DNA of 39,527 bases from an uncultured Rubrobacteraceae bacterium. Lineage in GTDB: Bacteria; Actinomycetota; Rubrobacteria; Rubrobacterales; Rubrobacteraceae. This document shows, one piece after another, positions 15,498-23,117 of this stretch; position 1 is the stretch's first letter, and every line of letters starts with the position of its first letter. The translations under genes and the position numbers were made by a program. The notes below the pieces were generated by a model. It was not told the origin of the DNA and ran no database searches. It saw only the letters and a list, made by a program, of their open reading frames with translations. The stretch lies in assembly GCA_902806105.1 (NCBI GenBank), contig CADCVI010000086.1, forward strand, positions 1-39,527. Reading direction: 5' to 3'.

Positions 15498-17075
15498 ATG
15501 ATTAGCGTACCGGACTGGTACAACGCGAGCTTGATCGTCGACCGGAACCTGGAGGCCGGCCGCGCGGAGGGGGTGGCCATCTTCTACGGCGACGAGCAGG
15601 TGACCTACGGGGAGCTCGCCCGCCGCATAAACAGGCTCGGCCACGCCCTCAAGGGGTTGGGCGTGAGGCAGGAGGAGAGGGTCCTGCTCGTCCTGAACGA
15701 CACGCCCTCCTTCCCGACGGCGTTCTTTGCCGCGATCCGCATCGGCGCGGTCCCGATCCCGGTCAACACCCTCTTGAAGGCGGAGGACTACCGCTATTTC
15801 GTCGAGAACAGCCGCGCCCGCGCCGTCGTCACGGACCTGCAACATTACGAGAAGGTCCGGGCCGGGCTGGAGGGGTACGACGAACCTGTAGAGCTGATCC
15901 TGACCAACGGCAGGGTCGAGGGAGAACAGATCCTGGAAGACTTGCTGGAAGCCGGGGATGATGAGCTCGCGCCGGCCAGCACGCATAAGGACGACCCGGC
16001 CTTCTGGCTCTACAGTTCGGGCAGCACCGGGAAGCCCAAGGGAACTGTACACCTGCAGCACGACATAAACTACACGTGCGAGACCTACGCCCGGCACGTG
16101 CTCGAGATCACCGAGTCCGACAGGGTGTACTCGGCCTCGAACCTGTTCCACGCCTACGGATTGGGTAATGGCATCTCCTTCCCGTACTGGGCCGGGGCCT
16201 CGACGGTCCTCTACTCCGGAAGGCCCACGCCGCAGGTGGTCCTGGAGAACATCCAGCGGTACAAACCCACCCTGTTTTTCTCGGTACCCACCCTCTACAA
16301 CGCGATCCTCAACTACGAGAACGCCACGGACTACGACCTCTCCTCCATCCGCCAGTGCGCGTCCGCGGCCGAGGCGCTGCCTGCCGGCATGTGGCGCCGC
16401 TGGAAGGAGACCTTCGGCTCCACCATCCTCGACGGCATCGGCTCGACGGAGATGCTGCACATTTTCATCTCCAACACGCTGGACGGTCTGAAGCCTGGCT
16501 CCTCGGGGAGGCCCGTCCCCGGCTACAAGGCCAGGATCCTGAACGACGAGGGCTACCCCGTCGAGCCCGGGGAGGCGGGCTACCTCTCCGTGAAGGGGGA
16601 CAGCGCCGCGGCCTACTACTGGCGCAACCACGAGAAGACCAAGGCGACGATGCAGGGCGAGTGGCTCTTCGCCGGGGACTGGTACCGGATGGACGAGGAC
16701 GGCTACTACTGGTACGAGGGGCGCTCGGACGACATGATCAAGGTCAGCGGTCTGTGGGTCTCGCCGGTAGAGGTCGAGAGCACGCTGATGGACCATCCCG
16801 CGGTGATCGAGGCGGCGGCGGTCGGTATCCCGGTCGGCGGTCTTACCCGCGTCAAGGCCAACATCATCCTGAGGGAAGGGTACGAGGGGTCGGATAACCT
16901 CACCGAGGAACTCCAGACCTGGTGCAAAGACCGGCTCAAGCGCTACCAGTACCCCCACCTCGTCGAGTTCGTCGACGAGCTGCCGAAGACGGTGACGGGC
17001 AAGATCCAGCGCTTCAAGCTGCGCCAGCCGGAGCCCGAGGTCGAGATGCCCCGGCAAAAGGACGAGCTGGTCTAG
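15498..17075 (+). CDS. Acyl-CoA ligase, benzoate-CoA ligase-like (ANL superfamily)
   Basis: A 525-residue AMP-forming ligase that activates an aromatic acid with ATP and CoA. The P-loop is YSSGSTGKPKG (about residue 172). ILDGIGSTEMLHIFISN around residue 310-327 is the stretch I associate with benzoate-CoA ligases, more than with fatty-acyl or acetate ligases. The hinge follows in YEGRSDDMIKVSG, and the catalytic lysine near the end in TVTGKIQRFKLR. The ATG is 4 bases after the aldehyde dehydrogenase stop, and a GAGAGGTGAGAG precedes it. It is about 525 residues, as for BclA/BadA, not the about 435 residues of PaaK. Substrate could be benzoate, a substituted benzoate or another aryl acid. Confidence 0.82.
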   Translation: MISVPDWYNASLIVDRNLEAGRAEGVAIFYGDEQVTYGELARRINRLGHALKGLGVRQEERVLLVLNDTPSFPTAFFAAIRIGAVPIPVNTLLKAEDYRYFVENSRARAVVTDLQHYEKVRAGLEGYDEPVELILTNGRVEGEQILEDLLEAGDDELAPASTHKDDPAFWLYSSGSTGKPKGTVHLQHDINYTCETYARHVLEITESDRVYSASNLFHAYGLGNGISFPYWAGASTVLYSGRPTPQVVLENIQRYKPTLFFSVPTLYNAILNYENATDYDLSSIRQCASAAEALPAGMWRRWKETFGSTILDGIGSTEMLHIFISNTLDGLKPGSSGRPVPGYKARILNDEGYPVEPGEAGYLSVKGDSAAAYYWRNHEKTKATMQGEWLFAGDWYRMDEDGYYWYEGRSDDMIKVSGLWVSPVEVESTLMDHPAVIEAAAVGIPVGGLTRVKANIILREGYEGSDNLTEELQTWCKDRLKRYQYPHLVEFVDELPKTVTGKIQRFKLRQPEPEVEMPRQKDELV

Positions 17076-17237
17076 CCGGGCGGAATGTGTTGCGGCACGG
17101 CCCGCCGCTACGGGCGTCCCGCGCCCATCCTGCGCTTCGCCCTGCTCGCCTCCCGGACGGGAGGCCGGAAGCAGACGAGAGCCGGGGAGAGGATCCCGCC
17201 CCTTAGAGAGCGCGTCCAGTACCAAGGAGGAAACGCG

Positions 17238-18515
17238 ATGGCTTATCGAGAAACGACGGAGGCCTGGATTGTGGGGGCGGTCAGGACGCCGATCGGCCGC
17301 CACGGCGGCTCCTTGAGCGCCGTGCGCCCCGACGACCTGGGTGCTTTGGTGCTCGGGGAACTGATGGAAAGGACCGGCGTCCCGCCCTCCGAGGTAGAGG
17401 ACGTGTACTTCGGGTGCGCCAACCAGGCCGGCGAGGACAACCGCGACGTCGCCAGGATGAGCCTCCTCCTCGCCGGCTTCCCGGAGACGGTGGGCGGTAC
17501 CACGATCAACCGCCTCTGCGGTTCGGGCCTGGACGCGGTGGCGAACGCATCGAGGGCGATTATGTTGGGGGAGGCCCATGCCTATGTGGGGGGCGGGGTA
17601 GAGTCGATGAGCCGCGCCCCATGGGCGATGCCGAAATCGGAGCGCGCCTTCCCGACCGGGCACGCGACGATCTACGACACCACGCTTGGCTGGCGCTTCG
17701 TCAATCCCAAGATGGAGGAGATGGGCCACACCGACTCTTTGGGCATGACCGCCGAGAACGTCGCCCAGGAGCGCTATCAGGTTACCCCCGACGAGGACAA
17801 CCCCGAGGGGCTGGCCGAGGAGTACGACGTCTCCAGGGAGGCCCAGGACCGCTTTGCCCTCAGGAGCCATCAGAAAGCTGTTGCGGCGACCGACGAGAAG
17901 CGCTTCCGGGAGGAGATCGTCCCGGTGACGGTGAGGGGCCGCAAGGGCCAGGAGACGGTGGTCGAGGCCGACGAGGGGCCAAGGCGCGACACGACGATGG
18001 AGAAGCTCTCAAAGCTCAAGCCCGCATTCAAGGGGGAGGGGAGCGTAACGGCGGGCAACTCGAGTTCGCTCAACGACGGCGCGGCGGCGACGCTCCTGGT
18101 CTCCGCCGAGTTCGCGCGAGCACACGGCCTGAAGCCCTTGGCGAAGATAAGGAGCATTGGAGTGGCCGGGGTACCGCCGCGGGTGATGGGCATAGGCCCG
18201 GTGCCCGCCACCCGCAAGGCACTCGATAGGGCTGGGATCTCCCTCGACGACGTCGGCCTCGTAGAGGTGAACGAGGCCTTCGCCGCGCAGGTACTCGCTT
18301 GTCTGAATGAGTGGGGAATGGACCCGGAGGATGAGCGTCTCAACCCCAACGGGGGATCTATCGCCATCGGGCACCCGCTCGGAGCTTCTGGGGCAAGGAT
18401 ACTCACCACCCTCGTGCACGAGATGCAGCGCAGAACCGAGGTCGAGTTCGGCCTGGCGACCATGTGCATAGGGGTAGGCCAGGGCATCGCCATGGTCGTC
18501 GAGAAGGTCGAGTAA
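17238..18515 (+). CDS. Acetyl-CoA acyltransferase (thiolase; 3-oxoadipyl-CoA-type)
   Basis: A thiolase cleaving 3-oxoacyl-CoA with CoA. All catalytic parts are present: the nucleophilic cysteine in TTINRLCGSGLDAV near residue 95, the histidine in GGSIAIGHPLGASG, and the second cysteine in MCIGVGQG. At 425 residues, and given its position in the cluster, it resembles PcaF/PaaJ thiolases that release succinyl-CoA or 3-oxo-5,6-dehydrosuberyl-CoA products. ATG 17238 follows CAAGGAGGAAACGCG, an excellent ribosome binding site. The upstream 160 bases are open in frame but lack family sequence. A general beta-oxidation thiolase is the alternative. Confidence 0.88.
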   Translation: MAYRETTEAWIVGAVRTPIGRHGGSLSAVRPDDLGALVLGELMERTGVPPSEVEDVYFGCANQAGEDNRDVARMSLLLAGFPETVGGTTINRLCGSGLDAVANASRAIMLGEAHAYVGGGVESMSRAPWAMPKSERAFPTGHATIYDTTLGWRFVNPKMEEMGHTDSLGMTAENVAQERYQVTPDEDNPEGLAEEYDVSREAQDRFALRSHQKAVAATDEKRFREEIVPVTVRGRKGQETVVEADEGPRRDTTMEKLSKLKPAFKGEGSVTAGNSSSLNDGAAATLLVSAEFARAHGLKPLAKIRSIGVAGVPPRVMGIGPVPATRKALDRAGISLDDVGLVEVNEAFAAQVLACLNEWGMDPEDERLNPNGGSIAIGHPLGASGARILTTLVHEMQRRTEVEFGLATMCIGVGQGIAMVVEKVE

Positions 18516-18518
18516 GGG

Positions 18519-18701
18519 GTGGACTTCAGGGAGCTCATGGGTGGGTACGGCCACCTCGCGATGAGGGTGGGCTCGGTGGACGGCGCCGCTGCGCGGCTCT
18601 CCGAGGATACGGACCACCGGGCACTGCTACTGGAGGCGGGCAGAGAGGACTTTCCTGTGGAGAAGACGAGCCGGCCCAGGAGAATCCGCGCGGAGGGGTA
18701 G
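18519..18701 (+). pseudogene. Relic of a GMC oxidoreductase N-terminus
   Basis: Starting from a GTG four bases after the thiolase stop, a 60-codon frame reads AARLSEDTDHRALLLEAG after a degraded lead-in (GHLAMRVGSVDGA). This aligns with the FAD-binding start of GMC oxidoreductases, where the usual sequence is VVVGAGSAGCVLAARLSE...LLLEAG. The dinucleotide-binding GxGxxG has been lost. The frame ends 61 bases before the intact GMC gene. It is best read as the leftover of a second, diverged GMC copy (it keeps SEDTDHR, which the intact copy lacks), not as a working gene. Confidence 0.65.
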
Positions 18702-18762
18702 GGGAACGGAGAGGTAGGGGAGACACTCGCCGCGCGACAACCGATCAAGGAGGAGATCGAGG

Positions 18763-20301
18763 TTGAAGGAATACGATTACGTGGTGGTTGGGGCGGGTTC
18801 GGCGGGCTGCGTGCTCGCCGCGAGGCTGAGCGAGGGCGGCGCCGAGGTGCTGCTCTTGGAGGCGGGCGGCGAGGACACGAAGGAGGAGCTTCTCGTCCCC
18901 CCGGCGTGGCCGGCGCTCTGGGGGACGGAGGTCGACTGGGCCTTCGAAACTACGCCGCAGCCGGGCACGGGGAACCTCCCGCACAACTGGCCGCGCGGCA
19001 AGGTGCTCGGAGGGTCTAGCAGCATAAACGCGATGGTCTACCTGCGCGGCCACCGCAACGACTTCGACGGCTGGGCCGCGGGCGGCGCCTCCGGCTGGGA
19101 CTACGACGGCGTCCTGCCGTACTTCAAGAAGATGGAGACCGCCGGGGGCGACCCGGAGTACCGGGGAACGAGCGGCCCGATGCGGCCCAGCATCGCCGCC
19201 GACCCGAACCCGCTCTCCGAGGTCTTCTTGAACGCGGCGAAGGAGCTCGACTACCCCCTGACCGACGACTTCAACGGCGCGACGCAGGAGGGGGCGGGCT
19301 ACCACGAGCTGACCATCGCGGACGGCAAGCGCCAGAGCACGGCGCTCGCGTACCTCCACCCCGCCACCGACCGGCCGAACCTGACCGTTATCACCGGTGC
19401 CTACGCCCGGCGGCTGACCTTCGACGGCAAGCGCTGCACCGGGGTCGAGTACGAGAGGAACGGCACCGTCGAGACGGCGACGGCCGGGGCGGAGGTGATC
19501 GTCTCCGGGGGAGCGGTCAACAGCCCGCAGCTCCTTCTCCTCTCGGGCATAGGCCCCGCCGGCCACCTCCGCGACGTCGGGGTGGACGTGATCCACGACC
19601 TCCCCGGCGTCGGGAAGAACCTGCACGACCACCCGCTGCTCGGCCTCGTCTTCCAGGCGGACGGAGAGATAGCGCCCGGCAAGGCAAACCACGCCGAGAC
19701 CTCGATGTCCTGGCGCAGCGACCCGAACCTGGCCGGGCCGGACATGCAGTTCATGTTCATCCACGTCCCGTTCCACCCGCCGCACCTCCAGGCCCCGGCC
19801 AACAGCTACACCTTCGGGATCACCACCGTCCCCGACAGCCGCGGCTGGGTGAGGCTCGCGAGCCCCGACCCCAACGCCGCCCCGCTCATCGACCCGAACT
19901 ACCTCGGTGAGGACTCCGACGTCCGGCGCCTCCTCCTCGGCATCGAGAGGGCCCGCGAGCTCAACGCCACGAGCGCCTTCTCCGAGTGGGGCACGCGCGA
20001 GGTGCTGGCAGGCGAGCACGTCCGGGACGAGGCGGGCCTGCGCGACTTCGTCTCCCGCGGGACCGGGACTTACTACCACCCCGTCGGGACGTGCAAGATC
20101 GGCGTCGACGACGACGCGGTAGTCGACCCGGAGCTCCGCGTCCACGGCATCGAGGGCCTGAGGGTCGCCGATGCCTCCGTCATGCCGACGGTCGTCTGCG
20201 TCAACACGAACCCGGCAGCCATCATGATCGGCGAGAAGGCCGCCGACCTCGTGCTGAACCCCGACACTGCACGGAAGCAGGGCGAGGCTCAGACGGCGTA
20301 G
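18763..20301 (+). CDS. GMC-family FAD-dependent alcohol oxidoreductase
   Basis: A 512-residue flavoprotein of the glucose-methanol-choline family, oxidising an alcohol to an aldehyde. It opens with the FAD-binding YDYVVVGAGSAGCVLAARLSE and LLLEAGGED. It has the first GMC signature around GKVLGGSSSINAMVYLRGH, the second signature in GAVNSPQLLLLSGIGP, and the C-terminal YYHPVGTCKIG whose histidine and the later VVCVNTNPAAIMIGEKA asparagine form the active site. TTG 18763 follows AAGGAGGAGATCGAGG. With an aldehyde dehydrogenase and an aryl-CoA ligase in the same run, an aryl- or benzyl-alcohol substrate is plausible; choline or a long-chain alcohol cannot be excluded. Confidence 0.88.
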   Translation: MKEYDYVVVGAGSAGCVLAARLSEGGAEVLLLEAGGEDTKEELLVPPAWPALWGTEVDWAFETTPQPGTGNLPHNWPRGKVLGGSSSINAMVYLRGHRNDFDGWAAGGASGWDYDGVLPYFKKMETAGGDPEYRGTSGPMRPSIAADPNPLSEVFLNAAKELDYPLTDDFNGATQEGAGYHELTIADGKRQSTALAYLHPATDRPNLTVITGAYARRLTFDGKRCTGVEYERNGTVETATAGAEVIVSGGAVNSPQLLLLSGIGPAGHLRDVGVDVIHDLPGVGKNLHDHPLLGLVFQADGEIAPGKANHAETSMSWRSDPNLAGPDMQFMFIHVPFHPPHLQAPANSYTFGITTVPDSRGWVRLASPDPNAAPLIDPNYLGEDSDVRRLLLGIERARELNATSAFSEWGTREVLAGEHVRDEAGLRDFVSRGTGTYYHPVGTCKIGVDDDAVVDPELRVHGIEGLRVADASVMPTVVCVNTNPAAIMIGEKAADLVLNPDTARKQGEAQTA

Positions 20302-20308
20302 CACGCGC

Positions 20309-20334
20309 CCGAGGGGGAGACGCTCCCCCCTCGG
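20309..20334 (+). terminator. Hairpin after the GMC oxidoreductase gene
   Basis: CCGAGGGGGAG (20309-20319) pairs with CTCCCCCCTCGG (20323-20334) around an ACG loop with one bulged C. It starts 7 bases after the GMC stop and ends 30 bases before the amidohydrolase start. No T run follows, so it may reduce but not end transcription. Confidence 0.5.
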
Positions 20335-20363
20335 CCAACCTCGACCTTCGGGGAAGGAGGACC

Positions 20364-21221
20364 TTGATCGAGGGTATTCCGCTTATCGACGCACACGTCC
20401 ACGCCGCCCGTCTCCCAACCCTCAAGCAGTCGTGGCGCGACTGGGCGGCCCGCTACGGCTCGCCCGCCCTGCTCGACCTCTACGACGACGAGGGGACGCT
20501 CGTCCCGCAGCGCTTCGACGAGTACATGGCCCGAGAGGGCGTGGACGTGGCGATACTGTTCTGCGAGTACAGCCCGAAATCGACCGGCATACAGCCCGTC
20601 GAGGACCTGTTGCCCATCCTCTCCCACAACCCCGAGCGCTTCCGGCTGATGGCGAACCTGAACCCGCACCTGCACTACCCGCTCGTCGAGGAGCTGAAGC
20701 GGCAGATCGCCCTGGGCGCCGTCGGCTTGAAGCTTCACCCCGTCCACGGAACCTTCCCCCCGAACGACCGGATGCTCTACCCGGCCTACGCCTTCTGCGA
20801 GGCGAACGGCTTCCCTGTCGTCTTCCACTGCGGCACGAGCGTCTTCCCCGGCTCCACGAACCGCTACGCCGACCCCGCCCTCATAGAAGACGTGGCGCGC
20901 GACTTCCCGGACCTCACGGTGGTGCTCGCCCACGGCGGGCGCGGCTGGTGGTACGACGCGGCGGCGTTCATCACCCTGATGCGCCCGAAGATCTGGATCG
21001 AGGTCTCCGGCCTCCCCCCGAAGAAGCTCCCCGACTACTACAAAAACTACAACTTCGCCCGCCTCGCGAAGAAGATGATCTTCGGCACCGACTGGCCCGG
21101 CGTCCCCGGAAACCGCGCCAACGCCCAGGCCATCGTAGACCTCGGCCTCGAACCCGAAACGCTCGAAGGCATCCTTCACGCGAACGCCCGCGAGGTCTAC
21201 CGCCTGGGAGGAGGATCTTGA
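20364..21221 (+). CDS. Amidohydrolase-2 family metal-dependent hydrolase or decarboxylase
   Basis: A TIM-barrel metallohydrolase of the Amidohydro_2 family (ACMSD/gamma-resorcylate decarboxylase relatives). The pattern is LIDAHVHAA at the N-terminus (HxH), GLKLHPVHG near residue 125, VVFHCGTS near residue 152, LAHGG near residue 192, and the metal aspartate in IFGTDWPG near residue 240. TTG 20364 follows GGGAAGGAGG and gives 285 residues; a longer in-frame extension upstream overlaps the GMC gene and is not real. Many members decarboxylate aromatic acids, which would fit this island, but others hydrolyse esters or lactones. I leave the substrate open. Confidence 0.8.
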   Translation: MIEGIPLIDAHVHAARLPTLKQSWRDWAARYGSPALLDLYDDEGTLVPQRFDEYMAREGVDVAILFCEYSPKSTGIQPVEDLLPILSHNPERFRLMANLNPHLHYPLVEELKRQIALGAVGLKLHPVHGTFPPNDRMLYPAYAFCEANGFPVVFHCGTSVFPGSTNRYADPALIEDVARDFPDLTVVLAHGGRGWWYDAAAFITLMRPKIWIEVSGLPPKKLPDYYKNYNFARLAKKMIFGTDWPGVPGNRANAQAIVDLGLEPETLEGILHANAREVYRLGGGS

Positions 21222-21283
21222 CGCCAGACAACCAGCACGTCTTCGGGCAGCATGCTTCCCCCGTAGCACTCGATCCAGCGCCC

Positions 21284-21338
21284 CCGTGTAGCAAAAAGGA
21301 CAAAAATTCTTGACTTTGACCGACTGGTCAGTTATTCT
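21284..21338 (+). promoter_or_regulatory. paaA promoter with operator-like dyad between -35 and -10
   Basis: TTGACT (21310-21315), a 17-base spacer and TATTCT (21333-21338) form the best promoter in the window. The A-rich stretch at about 21295-21309 (caaaaaggacaaaaattc) looks like an UP element. The dyad ACCGACTGGTCAGT fills 21319-21332, exactly between -35 and -10, where a bound repressor would block polymerase. A second TTGACC overlaps at 21316. Transcription would start near 21345, about 28 bases before the paaA ATG. Confidence 0.75.
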
Positions 21339-21372
21339 GTGCGAGGATTGGAAAGAAAGAAAGGAGCGGGGT

Positions 21373-22320
21373 ATGACGACGACGGCCGTAACCGAGGAGA
21401 TACTCCTCGACCGCATAAAGAGCGGGAAGTTGATCGAGGATTCTTCTCACGCGACCGAGAGGTACATCGAGGGGTTGAAGCGGACCTTGATCGTGTCGGC
21501 CGACACGGAGCTTATAAGCGCTCCGGCCTACATGAACGCCACAAAGGATTTCTCGACGCTGCCGAGCGTCAACAACTACATCACCGTGATGGGGATCGTG
21601 CAGGATGAGCTCGGCCACGCGCACATCGCCTACCGGATGCTCCGCGACCTCGGGGTCGACACGGAGGAGCTCGTCTACGAGCGTAAGCCGGAGAAGTTCA
21701 AGTACCCTTACGCCTTCGACGTGCCGCTGGAGAGCTTCACCGAGCTTATCGTGGGCAACGGCTTCTACGATAGGGCCGGGTTCGTGCTCTTGAGCGACAT
21801 CCACCAGAACTGCTCGTATGGGCCGTGGAAGAGGGCGCTCGTCAAGGTCGACCGCGAGGAGAACTTCCACCTCAGGCACGGCGAGAAGTGGATGAAGGCG
21901 TTCTCCAAGGATCCGGAGAAGAAGGCCGAGCTCCAGCGGGCGGTGGACTGGATGTTCCCGCTCACGCTCGAGTGGTTCGGCCTTCCCGACGGCCAGAAGA
22001 AGCACAACGAGCAGATCGAGTACGGCTACAAGGGCTCGACGAACGACGGGCTCAGGCAGACCTGGATGTCCCACACGGTGCCCCTGTGCGAGGGCCTCGG
22101 GCTGGACGTGCCGGCCCACTACGACGCGGAGCAGGAGAAGTACGTAGTGGACTTCCCGTTCCCGGCGCAGTTCGATGCCGAGGAGAAGCGTTGGAAGTTC
22201 GAGGACGGCGCCATCTCCTGGGACGAAGTCATGAAGCGCTGGAAGCAGCGTGGCCCGAAGAACGAGGAGTACGTGGAGCACCTGCAGCGCGGCTACAAGG
22301 AGCTCTACGCCACGGCGTAG
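21373..22320 (+). CDS. paaA: Aryl-CoA epoxidase catalytic subunit, PaaA-like
   Basis: The diiron oxygenase subunit of a phenylacetyl-CoA 1,2-epoxidase-type complex, which adds one oxygen to the ring of an aryl-CoA. Carboxylate-bridged diiron motifs are seen in VQDELGHAHIAYRML near residue 78 and VDREENFHLRHG near residue 165. The intervening DIHQNCSYGPWKRALVK resembles the conserved CSYGP region of PaaA. The 315-residue length fits. ATG 21373 follows AAAGGAG; a further upstream in-frame start would lie inside the promoter. It is the first gene of a tight operon. Substrate may be phenylacetyl-CoA, but a benzoate-CoA-ligase-like gene, not PaaK, is the intact ligase here, so another aryl-CoA is possible. 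Confidence 0.88.
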   Translation: MTTTAVTEEILLDRIKSGKLIEDSSHATERYIEGLKRTLIVSADTELISAPAYMNATKDFSTLPSVNNYITVMGIVQDELGHAHIAYRMLRDLGVDTEELVYERKPEKFKYPYAFDVPLESFTELIVGNGFYDRAGFVLLSDIHQNCSYGPWKRALVKVDREENFHLRHGEKWMKAFSKDPEKKAELQRAVDWMFPLTLEWFGLPDGQKKHNEQIEYGYKGSTNDGLRQTWMSHTVPLCEGLGLDVPAHYDAEQEKYVVDFPFPAQFDAEEKRWKFEDGAISWDEVMKRWKQRGPKNEEYVEHLQRGYKELYATA

Positions 22321-22347
22321 CCCATCGCCAGGGGATCAAGGTAAGCA

Positions 22348-22371
22348 GGGGGCTCCGAGGGAAGAGCCCCC
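22348..22371 (+). promoter_or_regulatory. Operon-internal hairpin between paaA and paaD
   Basis: GGGGGCTC (22348-22355) pairs perfectly with GAGCCCCC (22364-22371) around an 8-base loop, 28 bases after the paaA stop and just before the paaD ribosome binding site (GGGAAGGGAG). With no T run it is more likely an RNA-processing or stabilising stem, or a partial attenuator, which would make paaA transcripts outnumber the rest. Confidence 0.5.
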
Positions 22372-22383
22372 GGGAAGGGAGTT

Positions 22384-22698
22384 ATGGAGACGGTGCACAC
22401 GGTAGAAGAGGTGCGGGACGCGCTGCGGGAGGTACTGGACCCGGAGTACCCGATCAGCCTCGTGGACCTCGGGCTTATACGGGGGATCGAGGTAGAGGGT
22501 TCGAAGGCGGACATCAAGCTGACGTATACCTGCATGGGGTGTCCTGCGATGGACATGATCCAGGAGGACGTCAGGGACCGTCTACTGGAGATGGAGGGCA
22601 TCGACGAGGTAGACATCGAGGTCGTCTGGGAGACCTGGTCTCGCAAGGACATCACGCCGCTGGGCAAGAAGCAGCTCAAGCAGGTCGGGGTCGTCTGA
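22384..22698 (+). CDS. paaD: PaaD N-terminal half: DUF59/MIP18-type iron-sulfur assembly protein
   Basis: A 104-residue DUF59 (MIP18/SufT-like) protein. LDPEYPISLVDLGLIRGIEV is the family start, and LTYTCMGCPAMDMIQEDV carries the conserved TxxGCP cysteine. E. coli-type PaaD is about 165 residues, with this domain followed by a zinc ribbon. Here the ribbon is missing and is encoded separately at 23887-24075. PaaD is thought to help mature the Fe-S/iron centres of the epoxidase. ATG 22384 follows GGGAAGGGAG, and its TGA overlaps the next gene's ATG (TGATG), so translation is coupled. Confidence 0.85.
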   Translation: METVHTVEEVRDALREVLDPEYPISLVDLGLIRGIEVEGSKADIKLTYTCMGCPAMDMIQEDVRDRLLEMEGIDEVDIEVVWETWSRKDITPLGKKQLKQVGVV

Positions 22699-22895
22699 TG
22701 CGCCCTGTAGACAATTACGAGGTCTTTACGGCCCGGGTGGGGGAGGAAAACCCACTCAGGCACAACGGCAACGTGCGGGCCTCGGAGCCGAGGGACGCGG
22801 CGGTCTTTGCCCACTTGATGTACGACGAGTGGCGCTGGCGCGAGATGTTCGTCGTGCCGAGCGGGGCGCTCGTCCGGGTCATCAGGCCGGAGTAG
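22698..22895 (+). CDS. paaB: Small PaaB-like epoxidase subunit (first copy)
   Basis: A 65-residue protein starting at an ATG that overlaps the paaD stop. NYEVFTARVGEENPLRHNG, then DAAVFAHLMYDEWRW and the ending MFVVPSGALVRVIRPE follow the PaaB pattern (YEVF..., H.G, a helix with A..., then WVVPS). It is shorter than the about 95-residue E. coli PaaB. PaaB subunits bridge PaaA-PaaC pairs in the epoxidase. A second PaaB-like gene follows 12 bases later, so this complex may hold two different bridging subunits. The gene has no separate ribosome binding site and depends on coupling. Confidence 0.75.
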   Translation: MRPVDNYEVFTARVGEENPLRHNGNVRASEPRDAAVFAHLMYDEWRWREMFVVPSGALVRVIRPE

Positions 22896-22907
22896 GGGGG
22901 AGGGCTT

Positions 22908-23117
22908 ATGGAGAGGTACATGGTTTTCGCGCGCACGGAGTACGACCAGCCCATCGAGCATCGGGGCGACGTCGAGGCCGGGAGCGACGAGGAGGCGGCC
23001 AAGGCCGCGCAGGAGCGCTACGGCAAGGACTGGCTGGAGATGACGCTCGTCCCGGTCAGCAAGGCTTACTGGGCCGAGAAAGAGACCCAGGAAGGCGAGA
23101 CGGAGGTGCAGGTATGA
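22908..23117 (+). CDS. Small PaaB-like epoxidase subunit (second copy)
   Basis: A 69-residue protein: YMVFARTEYDQPIEHRGDVEAG, then SDEEAAKAAQERYGKDWLEMTLVPVSKAYW. The order of a short beta strand, H-x-G turn, Ala-rich helix and W...LVPVS strand is the PaaB architecture, but sequence identity with the 65-residue neighbour is low. ATG 22908 follows GGGGGAGGG. Its TGA overlaps the start of paaC (ATGA), so dosage should match that of paaC. The C-terminal tail is acidic (EKETQEGETEVQV). It could instead bind the oxygenase as an effector-type protein; the PaaB assignment rests on pattern and position. Confidence 0.7.
   Translation: MERYMVFARTEYDQPIEHRGDVEAGSDEEAAKAAQERYGKDWLEMTLVPVSKAYWAEKETQEGETEVQV

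Noticed and set aside
15450..17870. Long minus-strand open frame opposite the CoA ligase and thiolase genes
   Set aside because: Antisense shadow of two clear genes with full catalytic motifs; its translation is rich in Arg, Val, His and Gly without domain signatures.
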